This document shows, piece by piece, positions 61,837-64,000 of a stretch of 64,000 nt of DNA (position 1 is its first letter; each line of letters starts with the position of its first letter). The DNA is from Prescottella defluvii (lineage in GTDB: Bacteria > Actinomycetota > Actinomycetes > Mycobacteriales > Mycobacteriaceae): assembly GCF_000738775.1 (NCBI RefSeq), contig NZ_JPOC01000046.1:1-64000 (forward strand), given 5' to 3'. Made by a program: the position numbers and the translations under genes. A model generated the notes under the pieces. The model was not told the origin of the DNA. It searched no databases and worked only from the letters and a program-made list of their open reading frames with translations.

Positions 61837-62226
61837 GTGAGCAGCGACGACCAGCACTTCGACGACCCGACCCTCGAGTCCGACGTCTTCGCACGCGACT
61901 GCCATTCGCGGGGCGCCCTGCTCAACATCACCGGACGCTGGGGCACGCTCGCACTTGCCGCGCTGGGTGAGGGCCCGTACCGGTTCGGCGCGCTGCGCCG
62001 ACGGGTGGACGGGGTGAGCGAGCGCATGCTGGCGCAGACGCTGCAGCAACTCGAGCGCGACGGCCTGGTGCACCGCGAGGTCCGCGAGACCATCCCGCCC
62101 AACGTCGAATACAGCCTCACTCCACTCGGAGAGAAGATCGCCGAACGCCTCACCGGGCTCATCGAACTGCTCGAATCGCACATGCCGGACATCACCGCGG
62201 CGCAGACTCGGTACGACGCACGCTGA
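61837..62226 (+). CDS. HxlR-family transcriptional regulator
   Basis: GTG 61837 gives 129 residues; the open frame to 61564 is not coding upstream. The HxlR pattern is DCHSRGALLNITGRWGTLALAALGEGPYRFGALRRRVDGVSERMLAQTLQQLERDGLVHRE (landmarks GRWGTLAL and SERMLAQTL). A conserved Cys27 in RDCHSR is at the site used by redox- or aldehyde-sensing relatives such as HypR, QorR and YodB. It likely represses the divergent NmrA/QorB-type SDR gene. Confidence 0.88.
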   Translation: MSSDDQHFDDPTLESDVFARDCHSRGALLNITGRWGTLALAALGEGPYRFGALRRRVDGVSERMLAQTLQQLERDGLVHREVRETIPPNVEYSLTPLGEKIAERLTGLIELLESHMPDITAAQTRYDAR

Positions 62227-62248
62227 CCGGACGACGACAGGGGTGGCC

Positions 62249-63133
62249 ATGCCGAGCCTGAGCAGTAGGGCCATGCCGTTGGCGATCGCAGCACTGGGCC
62301 GACGACGGCCGAGCGCCGACGATGTCCGCCGGGAGATCGCGGCACTGCAGGCCAAGCCGAAGCCGTTCGCCCCGCCGTCGTCGCTGGGGCGCCGCCTGGA
62401 CGTGACGTCCGGGGCGTCGGCTGCGGGCTGGCCCGTGTTCACGGTGACCCCGCGCGGCCAGGAGCCGTCGCCGCGGGTGCTGTATCTGCACGGCGGCGCC
62501 TACATCCGGGAGATCACCCGGCACCACTGGAAACTGATCGGGCAGTTGGCGTCGGCCGGGGCCGCCGTGACCGTGCCGATCTATCCGCTCGCACCGCGCG
62601 GGACCGCGGAACACGTGGTGGCGGGGTCGGCCGATCTGGCGCACGAACTTGCCGCCGACGGGACCCCGGTGATGGTCGCGGGCGATTCGGCGGGTGGCGG
62701 ACTCGCACTGGCCGTGGCCCTCGCGCTGCGCGACCGCGGTGCGGACGCTCCCGCGCACACGGCACTGATCTCACCGTGGCTCGACGCGACCGGCTCCCAC
62801 CCCGGCATTGCGGCGGTGGCGCCCCGCGACCCATGGCTGCACCCGGGCGGACTCACAGTCGCCGCGGACGCGTACCGCGGCGGGTTGGATCGGGAGCACC
62901 CATGGGTGAGCCCGCTCAACGGGGACCTCACCGGACTCGGCCCGATCACACTGTTCACCGGCACCCGCGACATCCTCAACGTCGATGCCCGCCGGTTCAC
63001 TCCGCTCGCCGCGGACGCCCGCCTGTCACTGGACGTCCACGAGGAGCCGGGGATGATCCACGTCTACCCGCTGCTCCCGATCCCGGAGGGCAAGAAAGCC
63101 CGCACAATCCTGTGCGGGCTTCTCGCGAACTAG
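62249..63133 (+). CDS. HSL-family alpha/beta hydrolase (esterase/lipase)
   Basis: ATG 62249 (an in-frame GTG at 62243 is possible) gives 294 residues. The oxyanion motif is HGGAY at residues 81-85 and the nucleophile Ser147 is in GDSAGGG, the hormone-sensitive-lipase signature. DILNVDARR and GMIHVYP supply the Asp and His. It resembles mycobacterial LipR/LipN-type esterases. Its last codons contain a terminator hairpin. Confidence 0.88.
   Translation: MPSLSSRAMPLAIAALGRRRPSADDVRREIAALQAKPKPFAPPSSLGRRLDVTSGASAAGWPVFTVTPRGQEPSPRVLYLHGGAYIREITRHHWKLIGQLASAGAAVTVPIYPLAPRGTAEHVVAGSADLAHELAADGTPVMVAGDSAGGGLALAVALALRDRGADAPAHTALISPWLDATGSHPGIAAVAPRDPWLHPGGLTVAADAYRGGLDREHPWVSPLNGDLTGLGPITLFTGTRDILNVDARRFTPLAADARLSLDVHEEPGMIHVYPLLPIPEGKKARTILCGLLAN
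63096..63121 (+). terminator. Terminator hairpin inside the 3' end of the hydrolase gene
   Basis: AAGCCCGCACA (63096-63106) and TGTGCGGGCTT (63111-63121) are perfect 11-bp arms with a 4-nt loop. The stem encodes the last residues of the hydrolase (KARTILCGLL) and ends 10 bases before its stop codon. Confidence 0.7.
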
Positions 63134-63152
63134 CTCTTCGGGCGGCGAACCG

Positions 63153-64000
63153 TCAGAAGTTGATCATGTGGCCGGCGAGGCCGTGGATGGCCTCCTGCAG
63201 CGCCTCGCTGAGCGTGGGGTGCGTGTGCACGTTGCGGGCCAGCTCGTTGACCGTGAGGTCCCACTTCTGGGCCAGGGTCAGCTCGGGCAGCAGCTCCGAG
63301 ACGTCGGGGCCGATGAGGTGGCCGCCGAGCAGCTCGCCGTACTTCTTGTCGGCGATGAGCTTGACGAAGCCGTTGGGGTCGCCCAGGCCGTGCGCCTTGC
63401 CGTTCGCGGTGAACGGGAAGGTGGCGACCTTGATGTCGTAGCCCTCGGCCTTGGCCTGCGCCTCGGTGAGACCGAAGCTGGCGACCTGCGGCTGGCAGAA
63501 CGTGGCACGCGGCATCATCCGGTAGTCGCCCAGCTCCATGGTCTCGGCGTCACCGATGGTCTCGGCGGCGACGACGCCCTGCGCCTCGGCGACGTGCGCG
63601 AGCTGCAGCTTGGCGGTGACGTCACCGATGGCGTAGATGCCCGCGACGTTGGTGCGCATGCGCTCGTCGATCGCGATGGCGCCGCGGTCGGTGAGCGCGA
63701 CGCCGGTGTTCTCGAGGCCGTAGCCCTCGACGCGCGGCGCGAAGCCGACCGACTGCATGACCTTGTCGACGGTGACGGTCTCGATCTCGCCGGACTTGTT
63801 GTCCTTGATGGAGACGGTGACGTCGGAGCCGTTGTCGACGATCGACTGGACGGCCGCACCGGTCTTGATCTTGACGCCGAGCTTCTTGTAGTGCTTGGCG
63901 ATCTCCTTGGAGATGTCCTCGTCCTCGTTGGGGAGGGCGCGGTCCAGGAACTCGACGATGGTGACGTCGACACCGTAGTTGGAGAGGACGTAGCCGAACT
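63153..64000 (-). CDS. lpd: Dihydrolipoamide dehydrogenase, C-terminal part (5' end outside window)
   Basis: The leftward frame is open from the window end to the stop at 63153, so 282 residues of the C-terminal part are seen. It includes the end of the NAD domain ([23 protein letters not shown]), the FAD contact [18 protein letters not shown] and the dimerisation domain with the active-site [12 protein letters not shown] (His-Glu pair). It is the E3 subunit of 2-oxoacid dehydrogenases and peroxynitrite reductase in mycobacteria. Position relative to ramB and aceA matches lpdC (Rv0462). Confidence 0.95.
   Translation of the reverse strand, partial: FGYVLSNYGVDVTIVEFLDRALPNEDEDISKEIAKHYKKLGVKIKTGAAVQSIVDNGSDVTVSIKDNKSGEIETVTVDKVMQSVGFAPRVEGYGLENTGVALTDRGAIAIDERMRTNVAGIYAIGDVTAKLQLAHVAEAQGVVAAETIGDAETMELGDYRMMPRATFCQPQVASFGLTEAQAKAEGYDIKVATFPFTANGKAHGLGDPNGFVKLIADKKYGELLGGHLIGPDVSELLPELTLAQKWDLTVNELARNVHTHPTLSEALQEAIHGLAGHMINF

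Noticed and set aside
1-64000. Mobile elements, prophage genes, tRNA/rRNA genes and CRISPR arrays
   Set aside because: I looked for transposase or integrase motifs, regularly spaced repeats and rRNA/tRNA-like sequences and saw none. The accessory blocks show no flanking repeats.

Overview
The window is high-GC actinobacterial DNA (roughly 68-70% G+C by eye), dense with genes. Gene order and content point to Rhodococcus or a close Nocardiaceae relative. The backbone follows, as far as I recall it, the Mycobacterium tuberculosis Rv0462-Rv0485 neighbourhood: ROK regulator, SDR, L,D-transpeptidase (LprQ), MurB, DUF2993 protein, DeoC, DUF2516 protein, HbhA-like protein, XRE regulator, TetR regulator, FadB2, isocitrate lyase, RamB and dihydrolipoamide dehydrogenase. 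Several accessory blocks interrupt this backbone.

Layout. 1-2936: end of a tocopherol-cyclase-like gene, then a secreted lipase-family protein whose nucleophile elbow lacks serine, translationally coupled to an exported protein of unknown function. 2962-6396: ROK regulator preceded by a short Cys-rich leaderless reading frame, a divergent SDR and a DUF2804 protein. 6412-8982: a four-gene ESX/type VII accessory cassette (EspG-like, YbaB-like, WXG100-like, and a WXG100-like-domain protein) without ESX machinery. 9143-15522: envelope and backbone genes (L,D-transpeptidase, murB, two DUF2505 paralogues, methyltransferase, AbiEi-type protein, DUF2993, deoC). 15560-16402: a methyltransferase gene broken by an in-frame TAA. 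16420-28540: purU, hydrolase, MerR plus AurF-like oxygenase, DUF2516, hbhA, XRE regulator, DUF445, TetR, DUF4873, ABC1 kinase, PPK2 and adhC. 28735-30297: secreted GH5 endoglycoceramidase-like enzyme. 30364-35019: a MetE homologue that has lost three of four zinc ligands, then fadB2 and aceA. 35459-38052: a hypothetical gene and ramB. 38262-46684: urea-type ABC transporter urtABCDE and urea carboxylase, with no allophanate hydrolase in view. 46674-53862: an acyl-CoA-synthetase-like enzyme, a branched-chain-type ABC importer and a KstR2-like TetR regulator with a matching operator. 54028-64000: SDR/carboxymuconolactone-decarboxylase pair, small alarmone synthetase, two tandem exported Ig-like paralogues, a DHA2 efflux pump, an NmrA-type SDR divergent from an HxlR regulator, an HSL-type hydrolase and the 3' part of lpd.

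How genes work together. aceA, fadB2 and ramB form the acetate/fatty-acid (glyoxylate) module. urtABCDE plus urea carboxylase form a nitrogen-scavenging unit. The liv-type importer with the CoA ligase and TetR look like uptake and activation of an unidentified carboxylic acid.

A recurring feature is leaderless expression. At least a dozen genes have a TANNNT -10 hexamer exactly 6-7 nt before their ATG/GTG, including a 10-bp overlapping bidirectional -10 between murB and its divergent neighbour. No rRNA, tRNA, CRISPR array, insertion sequence or integrase was seen.
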